From: JBGLNJ01 sp034434835
GTDB taxonomy: Bacteria; Chloroflexota; Anaerolineae; Fen-1058
DNA: 59,300 bases
NCBI GenBank assembly: GCA_034434835.1
Contig: DAOTXX010000121.1
Coordinates: forward strand, 1-59,300
Direction: 5' to 3'
The notes beneath the pieces were generated by a model. It had not been told where the DNA came from and did not search any database. It saw only the letters and a list, made by a program, of their open reading frames with translations. A program made the translations under genes and the position numbers. Positions 7,940 to 14,715 of this stretch are shown piece by piece (position 1 is the first letter of the stretch; every line of letters begins with the position of its first letter).

Positions 7940-9412
7940 ATGTCCGATTTGACTGGCCAGATGCTTGGCCAATACAATCTACTCTCTCGCATCAGTAAAG
8001 GCTCGACTTCGACGATCTATAAGGCGTATCAGCCCAAGCTGGATCGTTTCGTCGCCGTCAAGGTCCTCTCGCCCTTCGTAGTGGATGAAGAGGGATTCCT
8101 CGAGCGCTTCACCCAGGAAGCGCGCGCAGTAGCGCAGCTTGATCATCCGAACATTGTGCCGGTCTATGACTTTGACCAGACGGGCGATGTTGCCTACATT
8201 GTGTTCAAGTATGTCGAAAGCGGCACATTGCGTTCGATGATGGCGGGTGTCTCCATGGATCTGGGCTTAGCGGTGGACATTGTCACGCAAATCGGCCTGG
8301 CGCTCGGTTATGCGCATAAGCGCGGCGTGATCCACCGTGACGTCAAGCCCAGCAACGTCCTCATCGGCGAGGGGCACTGGGCGCTGTTGACCGATTTCGG
8401 GTTGGCCAAGATTCTGGGCGGCGGCAAGAAGCTGACGCACACGGGCATCGGCATGGGCACGCCCGATTACATGGCGCCGGAACAGGCGCAAGGTCTGCCC
8501 GGCGATGGTCGCGCCGACCTGTACTCGCTCGGCGTCGTGTTGTACGAGATGCTCACGGGCCGCGTGCCGTTCGAAGCCGATAGCTCCATGGGCGTCGTCG
8601 TCAAGCACATTACTGATCCGCCGCCGCCTCCGCGCCAGTTCAATCCCAGTATTCCGCCGGCAGTCGAAAAGGTCATTCTCAAGGCTTTGGAAAAAGACCC
8701 GGCCCGACGCTTCCAGTCCGCTGAGGCGATGATCGCCGCGCTGGTCCGCGCGGCGGGCCCGGTGGCCGAGCGCGAGACCTTGCCTCGTTTTCGTCTGGCG
8801 GCGCAAGCGGCTCGTGTGCTGGAGCGGCAGCCGGCAATGCCCTCACTGCCTACAGTGTGGGGGCGCATCAGAAACGCTGTGGCTCGAGCTTGGGATCAGG
8901 TTCGCTACACGAGCGCGCAGTTAAGCGAGTGTCTCCACTCACGCTGGGGACAATTGCCACAGCGTAACCGCAGGATATGGAGTGGAGCGGCGTTGGCGTG
9001 TCTGATCGCCGTAACGATATTGGCTGGCCTGGCCTTGGCGCGTCCCGACAGCTCAGACCCCGGCCCACTTGGGCTTGCGCCGCTTGTTTCATCTTCGCCA
9101 ACACCGAAAACATCCTCGAATCCATCTCTGACGCCTCCCCCGACTTCTGACTGGACCTTGCTGCCTGCTTCGGCGACGATCCGTCCTGGCATCTATGTCA
9201 AAGTCGTCAGGCCGGCCGGGCTGGATTTGTTCAAGGCAGCCGGGTTTGATCAAGAGTTCATCACGACCTTGCCGGCTGGTAAAATCCTGTACGTAGCGCA
9301 AGGGCCGGTGCGCGCCAACTCGCTTTCCTGGATCAAGGTTTCGGACGGCGTGAATGTGGGTTGGGGTGTGCAGGATTATGTGGTTGCTTTTGGGATCAAG
9401 AACACGCCATGA
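7940..9412 (+). CDS. Membrane Ser/Thr protein kinase with extracytoplasmic SH3-like domain
   Basis: 490 residues from ATG 7940. The kinase domain spans about residues 11-280: glycine loop ISKGSTSTIY, Lys41 in VAVKVL, catalytic HRDVKPSN with Asp134, DFG at Asp152, and YMAPEQ. A juxtamembrane stretch follows, then one transmembrane helix at about 346-366, a Ser/Pro-rich linker, and a final domain of about 70 residues ending VNVGWGVQDYVVAF that resembles bacterial SH3 repeats. This is PknB-like architecture with an SH3-type sensor in place of PASTA repeats. The ATG at 7892 would only translate the heptamer repeat. The stop overlaps the next start by 4 bp. Confidence 0.93.
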   Translation: MSDLTGQMLGQYNLLSRISKGSTSTIYKAYQPKLDRFVAVKVLSPFVVDEEGFLERFTQEARAVAQLDHPNIVPVYDFDQTGDVAYIVFKYVESGTLRSMMAGVSMDLGLAVDIVTQIGLALGYAHKRGVIHRDVKPSNVLIGEGHWALLTDFGLAKILGGGKKLTHTGIGMGTPDYMAPEQAQGLPGDGRADLYSLGVVLYEMLTGRVPFEADSSMGVVVKHITDPPPPPRQFNPSIPPAVEKVILKALEKDPARRFQSAEAMIAALVRAAGPVAERETLPRFRLAAQAARVLERQPAMPSLPTVWGRIRNAVARAWDQVRYTSAQLSECLHSRWGQLPQRNRRIWSGAALACLIAVTILAGLALARPDSSDPGPLGLAPLVSSSPTPKTSSNPSLTPPPTSDWTLLPASATIRPGIYVKVVRPAGLDLFKAAGFDQEFITTLPAGKILYVAQGPVRANSLSWIKVSDGVNVGWGVQDYVVAFGIKNTP

Positions 9413-9642
9413 GCGATTTCAGTGACTTGGGTAAATGGATCGCCTTGATGGGAGCCGGGCTATTGATCCTGGGCGGGCTGGTATGGCTGGCAGGCAAGGT
9501 GCCGTTCCTGGGCCATCTGCCCGGCGACATTCGCATTCAGCGAGATAACGTGTCCTGCTTTTTCCCGATCACCACCATGATCCTCGTGAGTATTGTGCTC
9601 ACGGTGATCTTGAACCTCGTTCTTCGCTTACTTCGCAAGTGA
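9409..9642 (+). CDS. DUF2905 family small membrane protein
   Basis: 77 residues from the ATGA overlap with the kinase gene. Two hydrophobic helices (about 9-26 and 52-72) flank the conserved family core GKVPFLGHLPGDIRIQRDN, which is diagnostic for DUF2905. Function is unknown. Tight coupling to the kinase suggests joint expression rather than a proven partnership. Confidence 0.88.
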   Translation: MSDFSDLGKWIALMGAGLLILGGLVWLAGKVPFLGHLPGDIRIQRDNVSCFFPITTMILVSIVLTVILNLVLRLLRK

Positions 9643-9746
9643 CCGCCGGGGCAAGCCGCGAACTCGCCCCGCGATTTCCCTCGTTTTCTTTTTTCCATGA
9701 TATACTCAGCCTCGCCCGCGAGTCTACTCGCGGGCTACGAAGGCCA

Positions 9747-9835
9747 AGCCGCCTGAAGGCGGCTGACCAGCAGCGGAACATGGTCCCGCTGCTTCAGCGG
9801 GCTGGGCAGCCGTAGCCCGCCGTTCAACGGCGGGC
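9747..9835. repeat. Cluster of three GC-rich hairpins
   Basis: Three adjacent perfect stem-loops: AGCCGCC/GGCGGCT with loop TGAA (9747-9764), CCCGCTG/CAGCGGG with loop CTT (9785-9801), and GCCCGCCGTT/AACGGCGGGC (9815-9835). They lie in the 246 bp gap before queA, downstream of a possible extended -10 (TGATATACT, near 9698-9706). They look like interspersed palindromic repeats of the type also seen at 57.98 kb. None is followed by a T-run. Confidence 0.7.
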
Positions 9836-9888
9836 GGGCGCTGTCGCGGCTTTGTAGTGACGCTCTGAGTTGTCGGATGGGCTGATGT

Positions 9889-10944
9889 ATGCTGACCAGC
9901 GAGCTGGATTACGATCTTGCACCCGAGTTGATCGCGCAGGTTCCCCTTGAGCCGCGTGATGCGTCTCGATTGCTCGTCGTCCGGCGGGACACGGGCGAGC
10001 TGACGCATCGCATCTTTCGCGAGATCAGCGAATATCTGCGTCCGGGCGATCTGCTCGTCGCCAACGAGAGCCGGGTAATCCCTGCGCGCTTGCGTGCGCG
10101 CAAGGCCCGGACGGGTGGGGCGGTCGAGATTCTGTTGCTGCGCCAATTGGACACGCTGACGTGGGAGGCGCTCGTCGGTGGCAAGCGCGTGCGTCCCGCG
10201 ACACAACTGCAAGTGTTGGACGGTTCACAACGCTGCGTGCTCATGGCCCAAGTCATCGAAGAGCGAGCCGGCTCTCAGCGTGTCATTCGGTTCGACCAGC
10301 CCATTGGGCCGTCCTTCGATCGGATTGGTCTGGTGCCGCTGCCGCCGTACATCCACACGCCGCTCGGCAACCCGGAGCGCTATCAGACGATTTATTCGCA
10401 CACGCCCGGTTCGGCTGCGGCGCCGACGGCGGGCTTGCACTTTACGCCGGACTTGATGCTGTCGCTGCGTCGCCAGGGGATCGAGTTTGCGTTTGTCACG
10501 CTCCACATTGGGTTGGACACGTTCAAGCCGGTGGAAGAAGAGACGGTCGAAGCACATCGAATCCATACCGAGTGGTGCTCGCTTTCGCCGGAGACGGCAC
10601 GGCAGATCAATCAGGCCAGGCTCGCCGGGCGGCGCGTGATCGCAGTCGGCACGACGACGGTGCGGGTGCTCGAAACCGCGGCGTGTCAGGCCAATACCCC
10701 GTCTGCAACGTGTGGCTGGCAAACGGTGAGCGCGTTTGAAGGATTCACAGACCTGTACATCTATCCGGGTTTTGAGTTTCGCGTGGTGGATGCCATGATC
10801 ACCAATTTCCATTTGCCGCGCAGCACGCTGCTGGCGCTCGTGTGCGCCTTTGCCGGGCGCGATCTGATTGTGCGCGCGTATCAGCAAGCCATCCGAGAGT
10901 GTTATCGCTTTTATTCATTTGGCGATGCGATGTTGATCGTGTGA
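9889..10944 (+). CDS. queA: S-adenosylmethionine:tRNA ribosyltransferase-isomerase
   Basis: 351 residues, the usual QueA length. Diagnostic pieces include YDLAPELIAQVPLEPRDASR at the N-terminus, GDLLVANESRVIPARL, AAPTAGLHFT in the middle, HIGLDTFKPV, and the C-terminal TNFHLPRSTLL. QueA transfers and isomerises the ribose of SAM onto preQ1 in tRNA anticodons in queuosine synthesis. No other queuosine gene is nearby. The start is followed by MLTSELDYDLA, matching homologues, so no alternative is needed. Confidence 0.97.
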   Translation: MLTSELDYDLAPELIAQVPLEPRDASRLLVVRRDTGELTHRIFREISEYLRPGDLLVANESRVIPARLRARKARTGGAVEILLLRQLDTLTWEALVGGKRVRPATQLQVLDGSQRCVLMAQVIEERAGSQRVIRFDQPIGPSFDRIGLVPLPPYIHTPLGNPERYQTIYSHTPGSAAAPTAGLHFTPDLMLSLRRQGIEFAFVTLHIGLDTFKPVEEETVEAHRIHTEWCSLSPETARQINQARLAGRRVIAVGTTTVRVLETAACQANTPSATCGWQTVSAFEGFTDLYIYPGFEFRVVDAMITNFHLPRSTLLALVCAFAGRDLIVRAYQQAIRECYRFYSFGDAMLIV

Positions 10945-10952
10945 GGTTCGAT

Positions 10953-10982
10953 TTGGCAAAATCACGCGAAGCGTGCTACAAT
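10953..10982 (+). promoter_or_regulatory. Sigma-70 promoter with extended -10
   Basis: TTGGCA (10953-10958), 18 bp spacer and TACAAT (10977-10982), preceded by TGC, an extended -10. It would start transcription near 10989, ten bases before the next gene's ATG, with GAGG in between as ribosome site. Confidence 0.65.
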
Positions 10983-10998
10983 AGCTGTCGAGGTAAGC

Positions 10999-11463
10999 AT
11001 GGCCGAACCACTTTCCCCACCGACAGCTCAGGCGTCTCCACCCCCCAGCGCGGAGCAGATCCGTCAGCGCCGTCTTGTTCTTGGGATCGCGATCGCTCTC
11101 ATCGTCCTGCTGCTGGCGGTTTTGATCGGTGGAACCGTTTTTGCTTTGACCGGCAGTGAGGAAACCCTGCGCCGAATGAGAGATTGGTCCATCGTCTTGG
11201 TCGCCGTGTTGTCTATCGTGATGGGCATCGCTCTCGTAGCGTTGTTGTATCAGGTGACCATGTTGACCCTGCTGTTGCGCGACGAGATCAAGCCCTTGCT
11301 CGAGTCCGTGAATGAAACCATGAACACGGTGCGCGGCACGGCAGCGTTTATGAGCGACAATGTTGTGCATCCCACAATTCAAGTCGCCAGCGCCTTTGCA
11401 GGCGTGCGGCGTGCACTGGAAGCTTTGGCCGGTATTCGGTCAAGCGTCAAACCCAAGCAATGA
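10999..11463 (+). CDS. Small membrane protein with two helices and an amphipathic tail
   Basis: 154 residues. A Pro-rich cytoplasmic N-terminus is followed by two transmembrane helices (about 28-50 and 65-90). The tail (residues about 95-150) reads like the helix of DUF948-type proteins, which often precede YtxH genes: LLRDEIKPLLESVNETMNTV. The next gene, 12 bp downstream, is indeed a YtxH protein. Function is unknown; an envelope or stress role is only inferred from that pairing. Confidence 0.75.
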   Translation: MAEPLSPPTAQASPPPSAEQIRQRRLVLGIAIALIVLLLAVLIGGTVFALTGSEETLRRMRDWSIVLVAVLSIVMGIALVALLYQVTMLTLLLRDEIKPLLESVNETMNTVRGTAAFMSDNVVHPTIQVASAFAGVRRALEALAGIRSSVKPKQ

Positions 11464-11475
11464 AAGGAGTGACTG

Positions 11476-11892
11476 ATGAGCGATAATGGTGGTGAAACCG
11501 GGGCCTTTTTGGCAGGCTTTATCATTGGGGGCCTGGTCGGCGCGGCGGTCGCGCTGATCCTGGCTCCGCAGTCGGGCGAGCAGACTCGCACCCAGATCCG
11601 TGAAAAGGGCATCGAATTGCGCGACCGTGTTGAGGACGTGGCCGAGGACGCGCTCAAGCGCGCGGAACTGGCGGCGGCGGAAGCGCGCAAGCGCGCCGAC
11701 GAGTTGACCGCCGAAGCTCGCCGGTTGAGTGAGCAATATGCTGCTCGGGGACGCGAGTTGTACGAGGAAGGACGCGCGCGTGTGACGACGGCGGTCGAAG
11801 AAGGCAAACAAGCCGCGCTCCGCAAGCGCGACGAGTTGATGGGCGGCGGGCGCGTCGAGCCGCCGGCGGAATCGGCCAAGCCAGCTGCCTAG
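11476..11892 (+). CDS. YtxH domain-containing protein
   Basis: 138 residues. The N-terminal hydrophobic stretch GAFLAGFIIGGLVGAAVALI with small-residue spacing followed by APQSGEQTR is the YtxH signature. The rest is a long charged helix rich in Ala, Glu, Arg and Lys, probably an apolipoprotein-like amphipathic helix. A clear GAAAGGAG ribosome site precedes ATG 11476. Homologues are general-stress membrane proteins of unknown mechanism. Confidence 0.9.
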   Translation: MSDNGGETGAFLAGFIIGGLVGAAVALILAPQSGEQTRTQIREKGIELRDRVEDVAEDALKRAELAAAEARKRADELTAEARRLSEQYAARGRELYEEGRARVTTAVEEGKQAALRKRDELMGGGRVEPPAESAKPAA

Positions 11893-11905
11893 TTTTTGGC
11901 GTGTG

Positions 11906-12112
11906 GTAACTGTTCAGGCCTGTCCGCTACGTCAGGCCTGCTGAAAGCAGGCCGGGGCCGGTCTCAGTATCAGCGGGATGATTCATCATCCTGCCGGGCG
12001 TGGGCTGAACGGTTACGGCGTGTGTCTCATGGTCACAACTTGAGTTGTGGCAAAGCAGCTCAAGATGGCTGTGACTGTGGAATTAAGGGCAGGGCACCAA
12101 CTGCCCTTTTTT
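11906..12112 (+). ncRNA. Candidate structured RNA ending in an intrinsic terminator
   Basis: By hand, this 207 nt stretch folds into two domains. In the first, 11906-11917 pairs with 12005-12016 (12 bp, one G-U), enclosing a perfect 7 bp hairpin (11935-11953) and a 9 bp hairpin with loop TTCA (11973-11994). In the second, 12028-12037 pairs with 12070-12079, then 12040-12047 with 12056-12063, with loop TGGCAAAG. A strong terminator follows directly. It matches no RNA family I know (not tmRNA, SRP RNA or RNase P). It could be an independent sRNA, a processed 3' UTR of the ytxH mRNA, or a decayed repeat; the 11935 hairpin resembles the interspersed hairpins elsewhere. Confidence 0.5.
12086..12112 (+). 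terminator. Rho-independent terminator
   Basis: Perfect 7 bp stem AGGGCAG/CTGCCCT (12086-12092 with 12101-12107), 8 nt loop and a T-run to 12112. It ends plus-strand transcription just before the convergent nnr gene. Confidence 0.9.
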
Positions 12113-12117
12113 GTTGA

Positions 12118-13773
12118 TTATCGTGCCTGGCGAATTGCCGCCGGCAGTCGCGCCAGCACATCGCCTGCGACGACGCCTGCCTCACCGATCTCGTTGCGGG
12201 CGATCTCTCCTGCGAGCGCGTGCAGATACGCGCCGCACGTTGCCGCCTTGAACGGGTCAAGCCCCTGAGCGAGCAAGCCCACAATCGCACCGGCCAGTAC
12301 GTCTCCGCTGCCGGCCGTCGCCAGCGCAGGATTGGCAAACGGCAACATGACCGTGCGGCCATCCGGGTGAGCGATGACGGTGAACGCCCCCTTCAAGATG
12401 ACAATATGCCCCCATTCGGCAGCGGCGCGCCGGGCGGTGCCCAAGCGGTCGGCGTTGATGGAGGGCGTGTCGAGCTTGGTCAGCCGCGCCATCTCGCCGG
12501 GATGTGGCGTGAGGATGGACGGACGCGGAAGGCGCTCGGCCCACCCCTCCACCCCGGCCAGCGCGTTGAGCGCATCGGCATCTACCACAAGCGGCGGCAA
12601 AGCAAGCCTTTCCAGTTCTGGCTCGGCTGTGGCAGGCTGAAAGCCGATGCGCGCTTTCTTCGCCGGTTGCTCCAGCCCCAGCAGTTGATGCACAAAAGCG
12701 AGGGTTTCTTTTTCTGTGCTCAACCCCGGTCCGACCAGCAACGCCTGATAGCCGCCCAGTCGTTCCCCCAACACGCGCACGGCCTCGGGCTTGAGCACGC
12801 CCATATCGTCGGGCAGCGGCAGGTACGTGACTTCAGTGAGCTTGGACGCGACGACGTTATAGATCGAACGCGGCGGGCACAGCGTCACCAGACCCGTCCC
12901 CACACGAGCCGCCGCGTCTGCTGCCAGCGCGGCTGCGCCGGAATAGTAAATGGACCCGGCGATGATCATCGCTTTGCCGAACGTGCCCTTGTGTGCGTCG
13001 GCTGGGCGGGCAGGCAACGTGGCGCAGATCATCTCTGCGTCGGCCACTTGAAGTGTGATGTCATCGGCCAGCTTGGGATCGGTGCCGATGTCGGCCACGA
13101 CGAGCTGCCCGCAGGCCGAGGCGCCGGGGAAGGCCAAGTGACCCAGCTTGGGATAGGCGAATGTCACCGTCGCATCGGCTGGTATGGCAGCCGGGTCGAG
13201 CGCGCCGGTGTCATAGTTCAGGCCTGTCGGGCCATCCACGGCGACAACCAGTGGGCGTTGGGATGCCGAAGGTGATTGTCTCAAGCCTCCCCAGCTTCCG
13301 CCGGGTTCTCGCTGCCCAGACACCTCACGCTTGACGATTTCCAAAATCTTGGCGAGATCGCCTTCGATGGGTCGGGCCGTTCCCGTGCCCAGGAGCGCGT
13401 CCACGATCACGTCGGCGCCTTGGACGAGTCGCCGCAAGACGCGGAACTGGAGATCGTCAGGCGCCGTGGCGATAAAGCAGCCATGCTCGCGCGCGGCGGA
13501 TACGAGCGGATCGTCGGGTCGTTCTCGAAACAGATAGCATTGCACTTGCAGACCAGCGGCGCGTTCGCGCAACACGCGCGCGGCCACCAGCCCGTCGCCG
13601 CCATTGTTGCCCGGGCCGACGAGGACGAGCACTCGCTGGTCCTGCTTGAGGCAGGCTTGAATGGCCTGAGCGACGGCGGTCCCCGCGCGTTCCATCATCG
13701 CCGCGTAGGTGTGTCCTGCCGCATCGGACATTTGCTCGATGCGGCGCATTTGCTCAACAGATACGAGTTTCAT
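12118..13773 (-). CDS. nnr: Bifunctional NAD(P)H-hydrate repair enzyme Nnr
   Basis: 551 residues from ATG 13773 (MKLVSVEQMRRIEQMSD); the longer frame to 13914 adds 47 residues that families lack. The N-terminal YjeF_N epimerase domain (about 1-215) carries GPGNNGGDGLVAARVL. The C-terminal ribokinase-like dehydratase domain (about 225-550) carries LTPHPGEMARL and the nucleotide motif TAGSGDVLAGAI. Together they epimerise and dehydrate damaged NADHX/NADPHX using ADP or ATP. The stop lies 6 bp beyond the convergent terminator. Confidence 0.96.
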   Translation of the reverse strand: MKLVSVEQMRRIEQMSDAAGHTYAAMMERAGTAVAQAIQACLKQDQRVLVLVGPGNNGGDGLVAARVLRERAAGLQVQCYLFRERPDDPLVSAAREHGCFIATAPDDLQFRVLRRLVQGADVIVDALLGTGTARPIEGDLAKILEIVKREVSGQREPGGSWGGLRQSPSASQRPLVVAVDGPTGLNYDTGALDPAAIPADATVTFAYPKLGHLAFPGASACGQLVVADIGTDPKLADDITLQVADAEMICATLPARPADAHKGTFGKAMIIAGSIYYSGAAALAADAAARVGTGLVTLCPPRSIYNVVASKLTEVTYLPLPDDMGVLKPEAVRVLGERLGGYQALLVGPGLSTEKETLAFVHQLLGLEQPAKKARIGFQPATAEPELERLALPPLVVDADALNALAGVEGWAERLPRPSILTPHPGEMARLTKLDTPSINADRLGTARRAAAEWGHIVILKGAFTVIAHPDGRTVMLPFANPALATAGSGDVLAGAIVGLLAQGLDPFKAATCGAYLHALAGEIARNEIGEAGVVAGDVLARLPAAIRQAR

Positions 13774-13808
13774 CGTTACTTGACCTCGCCAGATGCAAGA
13801 CTGGTTCG

Positions 13809-13837
13809 ATTGTATCACGAGCGCATGAACACGACAA
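13809..13837 (-). promoter_or_regulatory. Sigma-70 promoter of nnr
   Basis: Minus strand TTGTCG (13837-13832), 17 bp spacer and TACAAT (13814-13809) with TGA before the -10. The terminator of the upstream gene abuts the -35 box. Confidence 0.65.
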
Positions 13838-13838
13838 C

Positions 13839-13872
13839 TAAAAACCCGAAGGGGTTCATCGTCCCTTCGGGT
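13839..13872 (-). terminator. Rho-independent terminator of the Cys-rich membrane protein gene
   Basis: Read on the minus strand, ACCCGAAGGG (13872-13863) and CCCTTCGGGT (13853-13844) form a perfect 10 bp stem followed by TTTTT. It insulates nnr from the gene upstream. Confidence 0.9.
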
Positions 13873-13910
13873 CTGTATGAGCTGGTCAGCCTGGGGCGGG
13901 CTGGCTATTG

Positions 13911-14291
13911 TCAATGGGCGTTATGCGCAAGCTGGGTCATCGTGGCCGCGCGCACCTGGCACGTCGTGCAGCCTCGGGGCAGCGGTTGGCCGGCGATCTG
14001 GCGGGCAAGCCAGCAAGGGATTTCCGGCTGCGACGCGGCTGCACAGCCAGCGCGCTTTTCCTCAGAACATCCCATGACCTCCCAGCAGGGTTTACCGACG
14101 GCAACCGCTTGCCGCTCTTGCGCCGAACGGACCATGCCCTCGAACTGTTCCTGCACGGCCTTTGGCTCCTGCCAACGCTGGATCAGGTAACCGATCCCCA
14201 TGACCAGCAACAATGGCACGCCGATCCGCAAAAAGAACATCCCTGCGATGACCAGAATATCTTGAATCGTTTGCACGTTCATCTTGCCCAC
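13911..14291 (-). CDS. Membrane-anchored Cys-rich protein with paired CW motifs
   Basis: 126 residues. One transmembrane helix at about 12-38 (LVIAGMFFLRIGVPLLLVMG) is followed by a soluble Cys cluster: PCWEVMGC, AGC, IPCW, then RGCTTCQV. This spacing (CW-x4-C ... C ... CW ... C-x2-C) recurs as a small accessory domain in bacterial signalling and redox proteins and could bind metal or an Fe-S cluster. It is downstream of the decahaem cytochrome gene on the same strand but separated by 424 bp and a terminator, so it has its own transcript. Ligand and role are unknown. Confidence 0.75.
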   Translation of the reverse strand: MGKMNVQTIQDILVIAGMFFLRIGVPLLLVMGIGYLIQRWQEPKAVQEQFEGMVRSAQERQAVAVGKPCWEVMGCSEEKRAGCAAASQPEIPCWLARQIAGQPLPRGCTTCQVRAATMTQLAHNAH

Positions 14292-14349
14292 CTTTCCTCT
14301 CTTGCCTTCACTGACTCTAGATTACACCAAAAACACCCGTCAGGTCTAT

Positions 14350-14364
14350 TGGGGCGTTGCCCCA
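14350..14364. promoter_or_regulatory. Palindrome TGGGGC-GTT-GCCCCA
   Basis: Perfect 6 bp arms about 60 bp upstream of the Cys-rich membrane protein start. It resembles, with a shorter centre, the 18 bp palindromes at 14571, 26490 and 26586, and may be an operator for the same regulator. Confidence 0.4.
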
Positions 14365-14570
14365 TTTCTGATTGCCCACGTGTGTCACCACCAGCTCCTT
14401 GGAATGGGTTGCCTGCCCTGACGCTCACACGGTCATGTGGGTCATTACGCTAACCAACTCTTGCATATGTCCATACTCTTTTTCGGCGTATCGAAAACAG
14501 GGCTGACTGATGGGGCACCCTGGGGCTGCGCAGGCCGCATGTTGCTCGAGGCGTAGAGAATGAGGAGGAT

Positions 14571-14588
14571 ATGGGGAATTACCCCCAT
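14571..14588. promoter_or_regulatory. 18 bp palindrome ATGGGG-N6-CCCCAT
   Basis: ATGGGGAATTACCCCCAT. Same architecture as the copies at 26490-26507 and 26586-26603 in the divergent cytochrome/ccm promoter region. Putative shared operator; the regulator is not identified. Confidence 0.5.
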
Positions 14589-14614
14589 GTGGATGGAGAC
14601 ATGGGTCAAATGCA

Positions 14615-14641
14615 AGAGGGGAGGCGATGCGCCTCCCCTCT
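14615..14641 (-). terminator. Probable terminator of the decahaem cytochrome gene
   Basis: Perfect 11 bp stem AGAGGGGAGGC/GCCTCCCCTCT with a 5 nt loop, 75 bp downstream of the stop codon. The tail on the minus strand is only weakly T-rich (TGCATTT). Confidence 0.6.
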
Positions 14642-14715
14642 GCGATGTTCAAGGACTAGATTGTCACTGGAGCAGCATTGCGCCAGTGTAAACTCCCGGC
14701 TGCGACATCCGGCGG

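Larger units (their letters stand above)
14292..14715. other. 424 bp intergenic region with palindromes
   Basis: No gene is supported. The region holds the terminator of the decahaem gene (14615-14641) and two GC-rich palindromes (14350-14364 and 14571-14588) described separately. Both palindromes lie upstream of the Cys-rich membrane protein. A poor -10 (TGTAAT on the minus strand, near 14321-14326) may start that gene's transcript. Confidence 0.5.

Noticed and set aside
12220..13275. 351-codon plus-strand ORF opposite nnr
   Set aside because: The YjeF and ribokinase-like motifs on the minus strand decide the coding frame.
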